From Pseudomonas peradeniyensis (GTDB lineage Bacteria; Pseudomonadota; Gammaproteobacteria; Pseudomonadales; Pseudomonadaceae), in NCBI RefSeq assembly GCF_014268935.2, contig NZ_JABWRJ020000002.1:1-64000 (forward strand): a DNA stretch of 64,000 nt, read 5' to 3'. Below are positions 25,438-34,846 of the stretch, piece by piece. The number at the start of each line of letters is the position of its first letter. Within the stretch, counting starts at the first letter, position 1. Made by a program: the position numbers and the translations under genes. The notes beneath the pieces are model-generated. The model did not search any database and was not told the origin of the DNA. It worked only from the letters and a program-made list of their open reading frames with translations.

Positions 25438-26184
25438 ATGTGCCTGATCGTATTCGCCTGGCGGCCGGGGACAGCCCGGCCGCTGATCGTCGCGGCCAAC
25501 CGCGACGAGTTCTATGCCCGGCCGACCCAGGCCCTGGCCGCCTGGGAGGATGCCCCGGGGGTACATGCCGGGCGTGACCTGGAGGCAGGCGGAACCTGGC
25601 TGGGGGTAGGGCCGAACGGGCGCTTCGCGGCGCTGACCAATATTCGCGATCCGCGCCAGCCGCTCGGGCCGCGCTCACGGGGCGAGCTGGTGGCGGCGTA
25701 CCTGCAGGGCGAGCTGGGGGTCGAGGCCTATCTGGACCAGGTGGCCAGCCGCAGCGGGCAGTACTCGGGGTTCAACCTGCTGGTGGGCGATGGCGGGGGA
25801 CTGGGCTACCTGCATGCCCGCGAGGCCGCGCCGCGCTTGCTGGCGCCTGGGGTCTACGGGCTGTCGAATGCCGGGCTAAATACGCCGTGGCCGAAGTTGG
25901 TCAAGGCGCGCAGCGGGCTTGAGGCGTTGCTCGAGGCCGCCGATCCGCAACGGCTGTTGGCCCTGCTGGGCGATGCACAGCCCGCGCCGGACGGCGAGCT
26001 GCCGGAAACCGGCGTGGGGTTGGCCACCGAAAGATTGCTGTCGAGCGTGTTCATCGCCAGCCAGAACTATGGGACGCGGGCGAGCACGGTGCTGATCGTC
26101 GATGACCAGGGGCGGCGGCGGATGGTCGAGCGCAGTTTCGGGCCGTTTGGTGGGCACCTGGGCGAGGTCAGCCTGGAGGTGTGA
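25438..26184 (+). CDS. NRDE family protein
   Basis: A 248-residue protein of the NRDE (Tango2-like) family. It starts MCLIVFAWRPG, has ANRDEFYARP (the name motif, around residues 20-29), GRDLEAGGTWLGVGPNGRFA and LTNIRDPRQP. Cys2 may be an N-terminal nucleophile, as these proteins share features with Ntn hydrolases. The biological role in bacteria is not established; the eukaryotic relative has been linked to haem and lipid handling. It is divergent from the TauE gene and convergent with ptsP (15-base gap). Confidence 0.85.
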   Translation: MCLIVFAWRPGTARPLIVAANRDEFYARPTQALAAWEDAPGVHAGRDLEAGGTWLGVGPNGRFAALTNIRDPRQPLGPRSRGELVAAYLQGELGVEAYLDQVASRSGQYSGFNLLVGDGGGLGYLHAREAAPRLLAPGVYGLSNAGLNTPWPKLVKARSGLEALLEAADPQRLLALLGDAQPAPDGELPETGVGLATERLLSSVFIASQNYGTRASTVLIVDDQGRRRMVERSFGPFGGHLGEVSLEV

Positions 26185-26199
26185 GGCCGGTACCGACGA

Positions 26200-28473
26200 T
26201 CAGAGGGTCTTGTTCGGCCCGATCATCCGCGCCAGGCCAAGGTTCTTCAGTGCCAGCTGCAACGAGCTGTGGATAACCTGCGGGTTGTCATGGCTCATGG
26301 CGTCGGCCAGCAGTTCCTTGGCTTTGCCCAGGTTGACCTGGCGCAGCATCCACTTCACCTTCGGCAGGTTAGTGGCGTTCATCGACAGGCTGTCGAAGCC
26401 CATGGCCATCAGCAGGATCGCCGCGGCCGGGTCACCGGCCATCTCGCCGCAGATGCTCACCGGCTTGCCTTCCTCATGGGCGACGCTGACCACGGTCTGC
26501 AACGCCTGCAGCACCGCCGGGTGCAGGTAGTCGTACAGGTCGGCGACCCGCGGGTTGTTGCGATCGACCGCCAGCAGGTATTGGGTCAGGTCGTTGGAAC
26601 CGACCGAGAGGAAGTCGACCTGGCGCGCCAGTTCGCGGGTCTGGTACACGGCGGCGGGAATCTCCACCATCACCCCCACCGGTGGCATCGGCACGTCGGT
26701 GCCTTCGTCGCGCACCTCGCCCCAGGCACGGTGGATCAGGTGCTGGGCTTCTTCCAACTCGTGGATGCCGGAAATCATCGGCAGCAGGATGCGCAGGTTG
26801 TTCAGGCCCTCGCTGGCCTTGAGCATGGCGCGGGTCTGCACCAGGAAGATTTCCGGGTGATCGAGGGTGACGCGGATGCCACGCCAGCCGAGGAAGGGGT
26901 TTTCTTCCTTGATCGGGAAGTACGACAGCGACTTGTCGCCGCCGATGTCGAGGCTGCGCATGGTCACCGGCAGCGGGTGGAACGCCTGCAGCTGTTCGCG
27001 GTAGATCGCCAGCTGTTCCTTCTCGCTGGGGAAGCGCTGGTTGATCATGAATGGCACTTCGGTGCGGTACAGGCCGACGCCCTCGGCGCCGCGCTGCTGG
27101 GCGCGGGCCACGTCGGCGAGCAGGCCGGTGTTGACCCACAGCGGCATGCGATGGCCGTCCGGGGTGATGCACGGCAGCTCGCGCAGGGCGTCGAGGCCCT
27201 TGGCCAGCTCGCGCTCCTCCTCGACCACATCGCTGTATTGCTTGCGCAGCACTTCACCCGGGTTGGTGAAGACCTCGCCCTTGTAGCCGTCGACGATCAT
27301 CTCGATGCCGTCGGCCTTCGAATACGGCAGGTCGACTACGCCCATGACGGTCGGAATGCCCATGGCACGGGCCAGAATCGCCACATGGGAGTTGCCCGAG
27401 CCCAGTACAGAGACCAGGCCTACCAGCTTGCCCTCCGGCACCTCGCCGAGCATGGCCGGGGTCAGCTCTTCGCTGACCAGGATGGTGTTGTCCTGGTAGA
27501 CCAGCGACTGCGAACGGGCTTCCTGCAGGTAGGCCAGCAGGCGCCGGCCCAGGTCCTTGACGTCCGAGGCGCGCTCGCGCAGGTAGTCGTCGTCCATCAG
27601 CTCGAAGCGGTTGACGTGCTCGCCGACCACCTGGCGCAGGGCGCCCTGGGCCCACTGGCCGGTCTTGATGACCTCGACCACTTCGCCACCGAGGGCGGCG
27701 TCCTCGAGCATCATCAGGTACACGTCGAACAACGCGCGCTCTTCGGGGCGTAGTTGGGTGGCGAGCTTGGCCGACAGCTTGCGCATGTCCTCGCGCACGC
27801 CTTCGAGGGCGTTGTTGAACAGCTTGAGTTCGTTGTCGATGTCCTCGACGGTGCGGTCCGGCACCACCTCGAGGTCGGCGGGCGGCAGCATCACCACCGA
27901 GCGGCCGACGGCGGCGCCTGGAGAGCCTGGCACGCCGACGAAGCGGGCCTCCTGGATGCCCTTGCCCTGGCGGCCCAGGCCACGAATGGAGCCGGTCGCC
28001 TCGGCGTGGGCGATAACCCCGGCGAGCTGGGCGCTCATGGTGACCAGGAAGGCCTCTTCGCCCTCGTCGAACTGGCGGCGCTCCTTCTGCTGGATGACCA
28101 GTACCCCGACCACCCGACGGTGGTGGATGATCGGCGCGCCGAGGAAGGAGGCGAATTTCTCCTCGCCGGTCTCGGCGAAGTAGCGGTAGCGGGGGTGGTC
28201 GGCGGCGTTCTCGAGGTTCAGCGGCTCCTCGCGGGTGCCGACCAGGCCGACCAGGCCCTCGTTGGGGGCCATGCTGACCTTGCCGATGGAGCGCTTGTTC
28301 AGGCCCTCGGTGGCCATCAGCACGAAGCGGTTGCTGTCCGGGTCGAGCAGGTAGACGGAGCAGACCTGGCTGCCCATCGCCTCCTTGACGCGCAAGACAA
28401 TGATACCCAACGCCGTCTTGAGATCTTTGGCGGAGTTCACTTCCTGGACGATCTTGCGCAGCGTATTGAGCAT
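26200..28473 (-). CDS. ptsP: Phosphoenolpyruvate-protein phosphotransferase PtsP (EI-Ntr)
   Basis: First enzyme of the nitrogen-related phosphotransferase system; it takes phosphate from PEP and passes it to NPr (PtsO) and then PtsN. The 757-residue protein has an N-terminal GAF domain (about 1-150), then the EI module: phospho-histidine region GSGNSHVAILARAMGIP, PEP-binding TMRSLDIGGDKSLSYF and the C-terminal catalytic cysteine (VSICGEMAGDPAA). The GAF domain distinguishes it from sugar EI. It lies just downstream of rppH (22-base gap), the conserved arrangement. Confidence 0.96.
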   Translation of the reverse strand: MLNTLRKIVQEVNSAKDLKTALGIIVLRVKEAMGSQVCSVYLLDPDSNRFVLMATEGLNKRSIGKVSMAPNEGLVGLVGTREEPLNLENAADHPRYRYFAETGEEKFASFLGAPIIHHRRVVGVLVIQQKERRQFDEGEEAFLVTMSAQLAGVIAHAEATGSIRGLGRQGKGIQEARFVGVPGSPGAAVGRSVVMLPPADLEVVPDRTVEDIDNELKLFNNALEGVREDMRKLSAKLATQLRPEERALFDVYLMMLEDAALGGEVVEVIKTGQWAQGALRQVVGEHVNRFELMDDDYLRERASDVKDLGRRLLAYLQEARSQSLVYQDNTILVSEELTPAMLGEVPEGKLVGLVSVLGSGNSHVAILARAMGIPTVMGVVDLPYSKADGIEMIVDGYKGEVFTNPGEVLRKQYSDVVEEERELAKGLDALRELPCITPDGHRMPLWVNTGLLADVARAQQRGAEGVGLYRTEVPFMINQRFPSEKEQLAIYREQLQAFHPLPVTMRSLDIGGDKSLSYFPIKEENPFLGWRGIRVTLDHPEIFLVQTRAMLKASEGLNNLRILLPMISGIHELEEAQHLIHRAWGEVRDEGTDVPMPPVGVMVEIPAAVYQTRELARQVDFLSVGSNDLTQYLLAVDRNNPRVADLYDYLHPAVLQALQTVVSVAHEEGKPVSICGEMAGDPAAAILLMAMGFDSLSMNATNLPKVKWMLRQVNLGKAKELLADAMSHDNPQVIHSSLQLALKNLGLARMIGPNKTL

Positions 28474-28495
28474 GGCTCGGGGTCGGACTCCGTCG

Positions 28496-28975
28496 TCAGT
28501 CGCGCGTCAGCAGGCGCGGGGCTAGCTCTTTCAGGGCGCGGCGGTATACCTCGCGCTTGAATGTCACCACCTGGCCCAGCGGATACCAGTAGCTGACCCA
28601 GCGCCAGCCATCGAATTCCGGTTTGCCGGTGAGGTCCATGCGCACCCGTTGCTCGTTGCTCACAAGGCGCAGCAGGAACCACTTCTGTTTCTGGCCGATG
28701 CACAGCGGCTGGCTATGGGTGCGCACCAGGCGCTGGGGTAAACGATAACGCAACCAGCCACGGGTGCAGGCAAGAATTTCCACGTCCTGGCGTTCCAGGC
28801 CCACTTCTTCGTTCAGCTCGCGGTACAGGGCATCTTCCGGCGTCTCGTCAGGGTTGATGCCACCCTGGGGAAACTGCCAGGCATCCTGGTTGATCCGCCG
28901 AGCCCATAGCACCTGCCCGGCATCATTCGTGAGAATGATCCCGACATTGGGGCGAAAACCATCCGGGTCGATCAC
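28496..28975 (-). CDS. rppH: RNA pyrophosphohydrolase RppH (NudH)
   Basis: Removes pyrophosphate from mRNA 5' ends and so starts RNase E-dependent decay. The 159-residue protein starts at a GTG (28975): [14 protein letters not shown] is the usual beginning of the family, and the longer upstream frame is not conserved. The full Nudix box is visible ([20 protein letters not shown] followed by VGL). WFLLRL and [12 protein letters not shown] are family blocks. It is upstream of ptsP on the same strand, as in other gammaproteobacteria. The non-ATG start should be noted for annotation. Confidence 0.95.
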   Translation of the reverse strand: MIDPDGFRPNVGIILTNDAGQVLWARRINQDAWQFPQGGINPDETPEDALYRELNEEVGLERQDVEILACTRGWLRYRLPQRLVRTHSQPLCIGQKQKWFLLRLVSNEQRVRMDLTGKPEFDGWRWVSYWYPLGQVVTFKREVYRRALKELAPRLLTRD

Positions 28976-29116
28976 GGCAGCAACCTCGCAAACGCATGTC
29001 AACGCATTGTTCCACAAAGCCCGAGCGCGCAGCAACGCGCCCGCCAAGCTTATGTGCAGCGAGGTGAAAACTCCGTATTCTGCGGGACCCTTCCGTGGCT
29101 GATGCGAGTGACCGCG

Positions 29117-29773
29117 ATGCGCCTGGCTTTATTCGACCTGGACAATACCCTCCTCGGTGGCGACAGCGACCACGCCTGGGGTGACTACCTGTGCGAGCGG
29201 GGCATTCTCGACCCGGTCGCCTACAAGCAACGCAACGACGCCTTCTACCAGGACTACCTCAATGGCACCCTGGACATGCAGGCCTACCTGGCCTTTTCCA
29301 TGGAAATCCTCGCGGCCAGCGAGCCTGCGCAACTGGAGCAGTGGCACCGCGAGTTCATGCGCGACTGCATCGAGCCGATCATCCTGCCCAGGGCCCTGGC
29401 GTTGCTGCAGCAGCACCGCGAGGCGGGCGACCAACTGGTGATCATCACCGCCACCAACCGCTTCGTCACCGCGCCGATCGCCCGCCGCCTGGGCGTGCGT
29501 ACCTTGCTGGCGACCGAGTGCGAGGTGCGCGAGGGTCGCTACACCGGGCGTAGCACCGATATACCCTGTTTCCGTGAAGGCAAGGTGACGCGACTTGCGC
29601 GCTGGATGCTGGAGAACGGGTTCGACCTGGAGGACAGCTACTTCTACAGTGACTCGCTGAATGACGTGCCGTTGCTGGAGGTGGTGGCGAACCCGGTGGC
29701 GGTGGATCCGGATCCTAAGCTGCGGGCGGAGGCCGAGCGGCGGGGGTGGCCGGTGATTTCTCTTCGGGGTTGA
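29117..29773 (+). CDS. HAD-IB family phosphatase (SerB-like)
   Basis: A 218-residue hydrolase of the HAD superfamily. The nucleophile motif is [16 protein letters not shown] (the DLDNT aspartate near residue 7), motif II is VIITATN, and motif III/IV is [15 protein letters not shown]. It resembles phosphoserine phosphatase-like histidinol/phosphoserine hydrolases of subfamily IB; the substrate is unknown. I prefer the ATG at 29117; an in-frame ATG at 29102 would add five residues. It is divergent from rppH and followed by a REP pair. Confidence 0.88.
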   Translation: MRLALFDLDNTLLGGDSDHAWGDYLCERGILDPVAYKQRNDAFYQDYLNGTLDMQAYLAFSMEILAASEPAQLEQWHREFMRDCIEPIILPRALALLQQHREAGDQLVIITATNRFVTAPIARRLGVRTLLATECEVREGRYTGRSTDIPCFREGKVTRLARWMLENGFDLEDSYFYSDSLNDVPLLEVVANPVAVDPDPKLRAEAERRGWPVISLRG

Positions 29774-29787
29774 GATTACCGGGGCCA

Positions 29788-29877
29788 CTTTGCGGCCCTT
29801 TCGCCGGCAAGCCGGCTCCCACAAGGAGAGCGGTGATCGTCTGTGGGAGCCGGCTTGCCGGCGAAAGGGCTGCAAAG
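29788..29877. repeat. Paired REP-type inverted repeat (family B)
   Basis: Long inverted arms (29788-29823 and 29842-29877) with the CGCCGGCAAGCCGGCTCCC core extended outward by CTTTGCGGCCC-like sequence. It separates the convergent HAD and DUF2269 genes. Confidence 0.9.
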
Positions 29878-29890
29878 CGGCCCCCGGAGC

Positions 29891-30316
29891 CTAGATCGGT
29901 TTGGCGCCCATCAAGCCGGCAATGGACAGGAAGCAGACGCCACTGAATACCGCCAATGCCAAGGTGAACTTCAACCCCACGGTTTCAGCCTTGCGCATCC
30001 GGTTCAGACGCACCACCAGCCACCACACGGCAAACGCACCCAGCGTATAGATGACGCTGGACGCCAGCACCCAGGTCTGCCCCAGCGGCCAGCCGACCAG
30101 GTGCACCAGCCACCAGCCGGTGAACGGCATGCTCACCAGGCACAATCCCATCAGCAGCCAGACGAACACCAGTGGTCGGCGCAACAGCTTGCCGTAGGCC
30201 TCGGCATCGCCCTGGCGGCGGGCGCGGACAGTCCAGATCGCCAGGCCCAGACCGCCCAGCAGCAACAGGGCGGTGGCGAGGATATGCAGGGTCTTGAGGG
30301 TGGTCAGGTGTTCCAT
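29891..30316 (-). CDS. DUF2269 family membrane protein
   Basis: A 141-residue protein with four predicted membrane helices (starts MEHLTTLKTLHILATALLLL; others at about 48-66, 80-100 and 115-135). It belongs to the DUF2269 family of small inner-membrane proteins, with no defined function. I start at the ATG at 30316, where GAAGGA lies about 12 bases upstream. It is located downstream of ilvA on the same strand with a 73-base gap that contains a decayed repeat half (GCGGGGCAAACCCGC). Confidence 0.8.
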   Translation of the reverse strand: MEHLTTLKTLHILATALLLLGGLGLAIWTVRARRQGDAEAYGKLLRRPLVFVWLLMGLCLVSMPFTGWWLVHLVGWPLGQTWVLASSVIYTLGAFAVWWLVVRLNRMRKAETVGLKFTLALAVFSGVCFLSIAGLMGAKPI

Positions 30317-30388
30317 TTCGTGATCGTCCTTCTTGCTGGCGGCTTCAGCGCGGGGCAAACCCGCTGCCACGAGGTCCGTTTGGCGTGT

Positions 30389-31903
30389 TCAGCCCAAGAA
30401 TAGCCGGTAAGCCGGGTTCTCGGTCTCGTCCCAGTACGGGTAGCCGATCTTGGCCAGCGCCGCTGGCACCAGGTGACGCTCGTCTTCCGGCACCTGCAGG
30501 CCCGCGACCACCCGGCCATCGGCAGCGCCGTGGTTACGGTAGTGGAACATCGAGATGTTCCAGCGCCCTCCCAGCTTGTTGAGGAAGTTGAATAGCGCAC
30601 CCGGCCGCTCGGGGAACTCGAAGCGCAGCACCATCTCGTCACTGGCCCCGGCCGAATGGCCACCGACCATGTGGCGGATGTGCAGCTTGGCCAGCTCGTT
30701 GTCGGTCAGGTCGGTGACCGGGAAGCCTTGCTCGGTCAACTGCTGGACCAACGCCGCGCGCGGGTCGGTTTCCGGGTGGGTCTGCACACCGACGAAGATA
30801 TGCGCTTCATCCGAGGTGTGCTTGCGGTAGTTGAATTCGGTGATCTGGCGCTTGCCGATGGCCTCGCAGAAGGCCTTGAAGCTGCCCGGGCGCTCCGGGA
30901 TGGTCACGGCGATGATCGCCTCGCGCTTCTCGCCCAGCTCGGCGCGCTCGGCCACATGGCGCAAACGGTCGAAATTGACGTTGGCGCCCGAGTCGATGGC
31001 CACCAGGGTCTGCCCGGCAACGCCCTTGAGTTCGACGTACTTCTTGATGCCGGCCACGCCCAATGCGCCAGCAGGTTCGGTGATCGAGCGGGTATCGTCG
31101 TAGATATCCTTGATCGCCGCGCAGATCTCGTCGGTGCTGACGGTGATCACCTCGTCCACATGGTGACGGCAGATGTCGAAGGTGTGCTGGCCGATCTGCG
31201 CCACCGCCACGCCATCGGCGAACAGCCCGACCTGCGGCAGCACCACGCGCTCACCCGCGGCCATGGCAGCCTGCAGGCAGTTGGAGTCGTCCGGCTCGAC
31301 GCCGATCACCTTGATCTCGGGGCGCAGGTACTTCACGTACGCCGCGATGCCGGCGATCAGCCCGCCGCCGCCGACCGGCACGAAGATCGCGTCCAGCTGG
31401 CCCGGGTGCTGGCGCAGGATCTCCATGGCCACGGTGCCTTGCCCGGCAATGGTGTGTGGATCGTCGTAGGGATGGATGTAGACGAAGCCCTTTTCCTCCA
31501 CCAGCTTCAGCGAGTAGGCCAGCGCCTCGGGGAAGGTGTCACCGTGCAGAACCACCTTGCCGCCCCGGGAACGCACGCCTTCGATCTTGATCTCCGGGGT
31601 GGTCTTGGGCATGACGATGGTCGCCTTGATCCCCAGCTCCCGCGCCGCCAGGGCCAGGCCCTGGGCGTGGTTGCCGGCGGAGGCTGTGACCACGCCGCGG
31701 GCCAGTTCCTCGGCGCTCAGTTGCGCGAGTTTGTTGTAGGCCCCGCGGATCTTGAACGAGAACACTGGCTGCAGGTCCTCGCGCTTGAGCAGCACCGTGT
31801 TGCCCAGGCGCTTGCTCAGCTGCCCGGCGCTGTGCAACGGGGTTTCGACGGCAACGTCGTAGACGCGCGAGGTGAGGATCTTCTTGACGTACTGTTCGAG
31901 CAT
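30389..31903 (-). CDS. ilvA: Threonine ammonia-lyase, biosynthetic IlvA
   Basis: Converts threonine to 2-oxobutyrate, the first committed step to isoleucine. The 504-residue protein has an N-terminal PLP domain: the lysine in [20 protein letters not shown], and the phosphate-binding VGGGGLIAG. Two C-terminal ACT-like regulatory domains begin near residue 325 ([19 protein letters not shown]) and 420 ([19 protein letters not shown]). The full-length two-domain regulatory region marks the isoleucine-inhibited biosynthetic form, not the short catabolic one. It is divergent from rpiA. Confidence 0.96.
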   Translation of the reverse strand: MLEQYVKKILTSRVYDVAVETPLHSAGQLSKRLGNTVLLKREDLQPVFSFKIRGAYNKLAQLSAEELARGVVTASAGNHAQGLALAARELGIKATIVMPKTTPEIKIEGVRSRGGKVVLHGDTFPEALAYSLKLVEEKGFVYIHPYDDPHTIAGQGTVAMEILRQHPGQLDAIFVPVGGGGLIAGIAAYVKYLRPEIKVIGVEPDDSNCLQAAMAAGERVVLPQVGLFADGVAVAQIGQHTFDICRHHVDEVITVSTDEICAAIKDIYDDTRSITEPAGALGVAGIKKYVELKGVAGQTLVAIDSGANVNFDRLRHVAERAELGEKREAIIAVTIPERPGSFKAFCEAIGKRQITEFNYRKHTSDEAHIFVGVQTHPETDPRAALVQQLTEQGFPVTDLTDNELAKLHIRHMVGGHSAGASDEMVLRFEFPERPGALFNFLNKLGGRWNISMFHYRNHGAADGRVVAGLQVPEDERHLVPAALAKIGYPYWDETENPAYRLFLG

Positions 31904-32036
31904 CGGAAAGCATCACTGGGCCGCGGGACAAGGGCTGGGAGTCTACCGCAGCGTCACGTCGGGCGACCACAGCAAAGCCGCCGGAGCCGTTATACTAGGC
32001 AACTTTGAAATCCGCCCAGCCCCTCCCGGAGCCCGC

Positions 32037-32711
32037 ATGACCCAGGACCAACTCAAACAGGCCGTCGCCCAGGCCGCCGTCGATCTCATCCTGCCGAAAC
32101 TGGATGAGAAAAGCGTCGTCGGCGTCGGTACCGGTTCGACCGCCAACTTCTTCATCGACGCCCTGGCCCAGCACAAGACCGCCTTCGACGGCGCCGTCGC
32201 CAGCTCCGAGGCCACCGCCCAGCGCCTGAAGGGCCATGGCATCCCGGTCTACGAGCTGAACAGCGTCAGCGAGCTGGAGTTCTATGTCGACGGCGCCGAC
32301 GAAAGCGACGCTCACCTGAACCTGATCAAGGGCGGCGGCGCGGCCCTGACCCGCGAGAAGATCGTCGCGGCGGTGGCCAAGACCTTCATCTGCATCGCCG
32401 ACGCCAGCAAGCTGGTGCCGGTGCTGGGCGCCTTCCCGCTGCCGGTGGAGGTGATTCCGATGGCCCGCAGCCATGTGGCGCGCCAGCTGGTCAAGCTGGG
32501 CGGCGACCCGGTCTACCGTGAAGGCGTGGTGACCGACAACGGCAACGTCATCCTGGATGTGCACAACCTGCAGATCACCAACCCGGTGGAGCTGGAAAGC
32601 CAGATCAACGCCATCGTCGGCGTGGTCACCAATGGCCTGTTCGCGGCGCGTCCGGCGGATGTGCTGCTGCTCGGGACCGCTGAAGGCGTGAAGACCCTCA
32701 AGGCCGAGTAA
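32037..32711 (+). CDS. rpiA: Ribose-5-phosphate isomerase A
   Basis: Interconverts ribose-5-phosphate and ribulose-5-phosphate in the pentose phosphate pathway. The 224-residue protein has [17 protein letters not shown], the substrate-binding [21 protein letters not shown] (catalytic region) and the C-terminal [15 protein letters not shown]. The ATG at 32037 follows CGGAGC. It is divergent from ilvA across a 133-base gap that contains TATACT as a likely -10 element. A compact REP pair follows the stop. Confidence 0.97.
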   Translation: MTQDQLKQAVAQAAVDLILPKLDEKSVVGVGTGSTANFFIDALAQHKTAFDGAVASSEATAQRLKGHGIPVYELNSVSELEFYVDGADESDAHLNLIKGGGAALTREKIVAAVAKTFICIADASKLVPVLGAFPLPVEVIPMARSHVARQLVKLGGDPVYREGVVTDNGNVILDVHNLQITNPVELESQINAIVGVVTNGLFAARPADVLLLGTAEGVKTLKAE

Positions 32712-32716
32712 GCCTC

Positions 32717-32765
32717 ATCGCGGGGCAAGCCAGCTCCCACGGTGGGAGCGGGCTTGCCCCGCGAT
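32717..32765. repeat. Paired REP-type inverted repeat (family A, minimal spacer)
   Basis: Two family A arms in direct contact (the arms meet at CCCACGGTGGG), with one mismatch in the left arm (AGCCAGCTCC). It can form a nearly perfect 24-base-pair hairpin between convergent genes. Confidence 0.9.
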
Positions 32766-32782
32766 AGCGCCAGCCCAGGCAA

Positions 32783-33688
32783 TCAATCAGCCGGCTGCTT
32801 GAACACATAGAACAGGTTCGGCTCGCTGACCAGGTAGATGGTCCCGGCGTCGTCCATCGCAATTCCCTCCGCCTGCGGCACGGTCTGTTTCAACCCCTGG
32901 AACCCCTTGCGCAGTGACAGCGTGCTCAACGGCCTGCCCTTCACATCCAATTCCAGCACCAGCCGCGACTCGTCCGACAGCGCCAGCAGGTGCCCGCTGC
33001 GTTCGTCGAACTGCAGGCTCGACAGGTCCCTCACGAACAGCCGCCGGTCACGCTTGCGATCCTGCACCACATGCACGGCATAGGGTTTGTCGGGGTTGTC
33101 GTGGGGAAAGCCATGCACCTCGTAGATCATCATCGGGTCCCGCTCCTTGGCCACGAACAGGCGCTTGCCCGCCGAGTCGTAGGCCAGTCCCTCGAAACCC
33201 TTGTTGCCGTTGAGGCCAATGCCCAGGGACAACTGCTCGGCATCGTTGGCGTCGAGGAACAGGGTGTCGTCGTCCAGGCGCACGCGAATAAGCCGCTGCT
33301 GACGCTCGTCGGTGATCACGTAGCTGTTGGGCCCCACATACTCCACCGCCTCGGGGTCGCCGAAGCCGGTCAACGGCACGCGGCGCAGGATGCGGCCGTC
33401 CAGCGACAGCTCGATCAGCTCCGAGCGGGCATTGGTGACGGTGAACAGGCTCTTGCGGTCGGGGTCGTAGGTCAGCGCCGAAATGTCGTCGTCCAGCCCG
33501 ACGATGGGCTGTGCTTCGATCGCCACCTGGTAGCGGTCCAGGCCGATGCTCTGCTCGGCCGGCTGCCACCAGGTCTTGAGGTTGAACCAGCCTCGCTCGA
33601 ACAGGCGGAACTCATGCCCGGCGGCGCCCAGGACGACTAGGGCAACAAGCACGATGAAGGCGAAGATCAGGCGAAGGTGGCGGCGCAT
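32783..33688 (-). CDS. SdiA-regulated-type beta-propeller protein, membrane-anchored (copy 1)
   Basis: A 301-residue protein with an N-terminal membrane anchor or uncleaved signal (about 5-24: LRLIFAFIVLVALVVLGAAG) and an SdiA-regulated-type propeller domain: ISALTYDPDRKSLFTVTNA, GFGDPEAVEYVGPNSYVITD, NKGFEGLAYDSAGKRLFVAK and QAEGIAMDDAGTIYLVSEPN. The periplasmic domain probably binds something extracytoplasmic; no enzymatic motif is seen. A closely related paralogue lies immediately upstream on the same strand (33775-34695). Confidence 0.85.
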   Translation of the reverse strand: MRRHLRLIFAFIVLVALVVLGAAGHEFRLFERGWFNLKTWWQPAEQSIGLDRYQVAIEAQPIVGLDDDISALTYDPDRKSLFTVTNARSELIELSLDGRILRRVPLTGFGDPEAVEYVGPNSYVITDERQQRLIRVRLDDDTLFLDANDAEQLSLGIGLNGNKGFEGLAYDSAGKRLFVAKERDPMMIYEVHGFPHDNPDKPYAVHVVQDRKRDRRLFVRDLSSLQFDERSGHLLALSDESRLVLELDVKGRPLSTLSLRKGFQGLKQTVPQAEGIAMDDAGTIYLVSEPNLFYVFKQPAD

Positions 33689-33774
33689 GCGGTCGGACTC
33701 GGCGAAAGGAGCACGTATCTAACCACTATCAACTGAAGCAAAGCTTAATGCCATCATCAGACCAATCTGAAAGA

Positions 33775-34695
33775 TCAGGGCTTCCTGAAGCGATAGAACA
33801 GATTGGGCTCGCTGACGATGTACAGGTTGCCCTGGTCATCCATCGCCACGCCTTCGGCCCGGGGGATGGTGTCAGCCAAGCCATTGAAACCGCCCAACAA
33901 GGTCATGAAACTGACCTGCTCACCTTTCTCATCCAGCTCGAGCAGCATGTTGGAGTCCGCCGACAGTGCCAGCAGGTGCCCGGTGCGCGGGTCGATGCCC
34001 AGTGCAGAGAGGTTGCGCAGGTCCAGCTCGTCGCTGGGCAGCGGCTGCTTTTCGCCCTTGAGCGGGCCGTGGCCATCGGTGCTCCAGATGAACATCTTCG
34101 GTGGCCGCTCGGCGCCGATGATCAGGCGCTGGCGGATCAGGTCCCAGGCAATGGCTTCGAAGCCCTTGTTGCCGTCCTCGGTATTGCCCAGGTCATAGGG
34201 CTGGTAGTCGGTGCGGTTCAGCGATGTCGTGGCGGCATCCACCTTTACCAGCGTCAGGTCATGGTTGCGCTCGTCGACAATGGCGATCTGGCCGTCCTCA
34301 AGCACCGCCACGCCTTCCGGGTTGGACCAGCCAACCAGGGGAATCTTGCGCAACACATCGCCATCGAGGGTGAGTTCGACCAGGAACGGATGTTTGCCCA
34401 TGACCGAGAACAACGTCCGGGTGTGCGGATTGAACGCCAGGTCAGAAGCCTCGTCGCGCTCCATGCCCGGCAAAGGCTTGGCATCGATGTCGGCCACGTA
34501 GTCTGGCAACCAGATACTTTCCTGGCGCTCGGCCTGGCTTTCGAAGCCTTCCTTTATCCACAACAGACCACGGTCATCCCAGTGCATGGCCACCACCAGG
34601 CCATAGGCGATGATCGCCAGCGCAAGTAGCCACAGCGACCAACGGGTGATCAGGCGTCGCTTGGGCGGAAGGGATGCGCTGGAAGGGTTGGTCAT
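33775..34695 (-). CDS. SdiA-regulated-type beta-propeller protein, membrane-anchored (copy 2)
   Basis: A 306-residue paralogue of the next gene. It has a cytoplasmic N-terminus of about 15 residues, one membrane segment (about 18-36), then the same blocks: ASDLAFNPHTRTLFSVMGKH, GWSNPEGVAVLEDGQIAIVD, NKGFEAIAWDLIRQRLIIGA and RAEGVAMDDQGNLYIVSEPN. Both proteins end with PNLFY-x-F. The shared motifs and tandem position show a local duplication. The 86-base gap between the copies allows co-transcription. Function is unknown. Confidence 0.85.
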   Translation of the reverse strand: MTNPSSASLPPKRRLITRWSLWLLALAIIAYGLVVAMHWDDRGLLWIKEGFESQAERQESIWLPDYVADIDAKPLPGMERDEASDLAFNPHTRTLFSVMGKHPFLVELTLDGDVLRKIPLVGWSNPEGVAVLEDGQIAIVDERNHDLTLVKVDAATTSLNRTDYQPYDLGNTEDGNKGFEAIAWDLIRQRLIIGAERPPKMFIWSTDGHGPLKGEKQPLPSDELDLRNLSALGIDPRTGHLLALSADSNMLLELDEKGEQVSFMTLLGGFNGLADTIPRAEGVAMDDQGNLYIVSEPNLFYRFRKP

Positions 34696-34813
34696 CGATC
34701 GGAGATCCTGAAAGTAGGCGGCAGCGTGGTCGCCACTGTCGGCAAATGAAGGTGAATAGACGAATTATCCGGATCAATTGTGAAAAAAACGACAAATCCT
34801 ACTGGAACAGTCA

Positions 34814-34840
34814 GCGACGACGGCATTGCACCGTCGTCGC
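34814..34840. terminator. Hairpin between SdiA-regulated-type gene and FAA-hydrolase gene
   Basis: Perfect 10-base stem GCGACGACGG / CCGTCGTCGC with a 7-base loop, 7 bases after the stop of the minus-strand FAA gene. The T-run comes only about 40 bases later, so termination may be weak. Confidence 0.55.
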
Positions 34841-34846
34841 CCGGAG

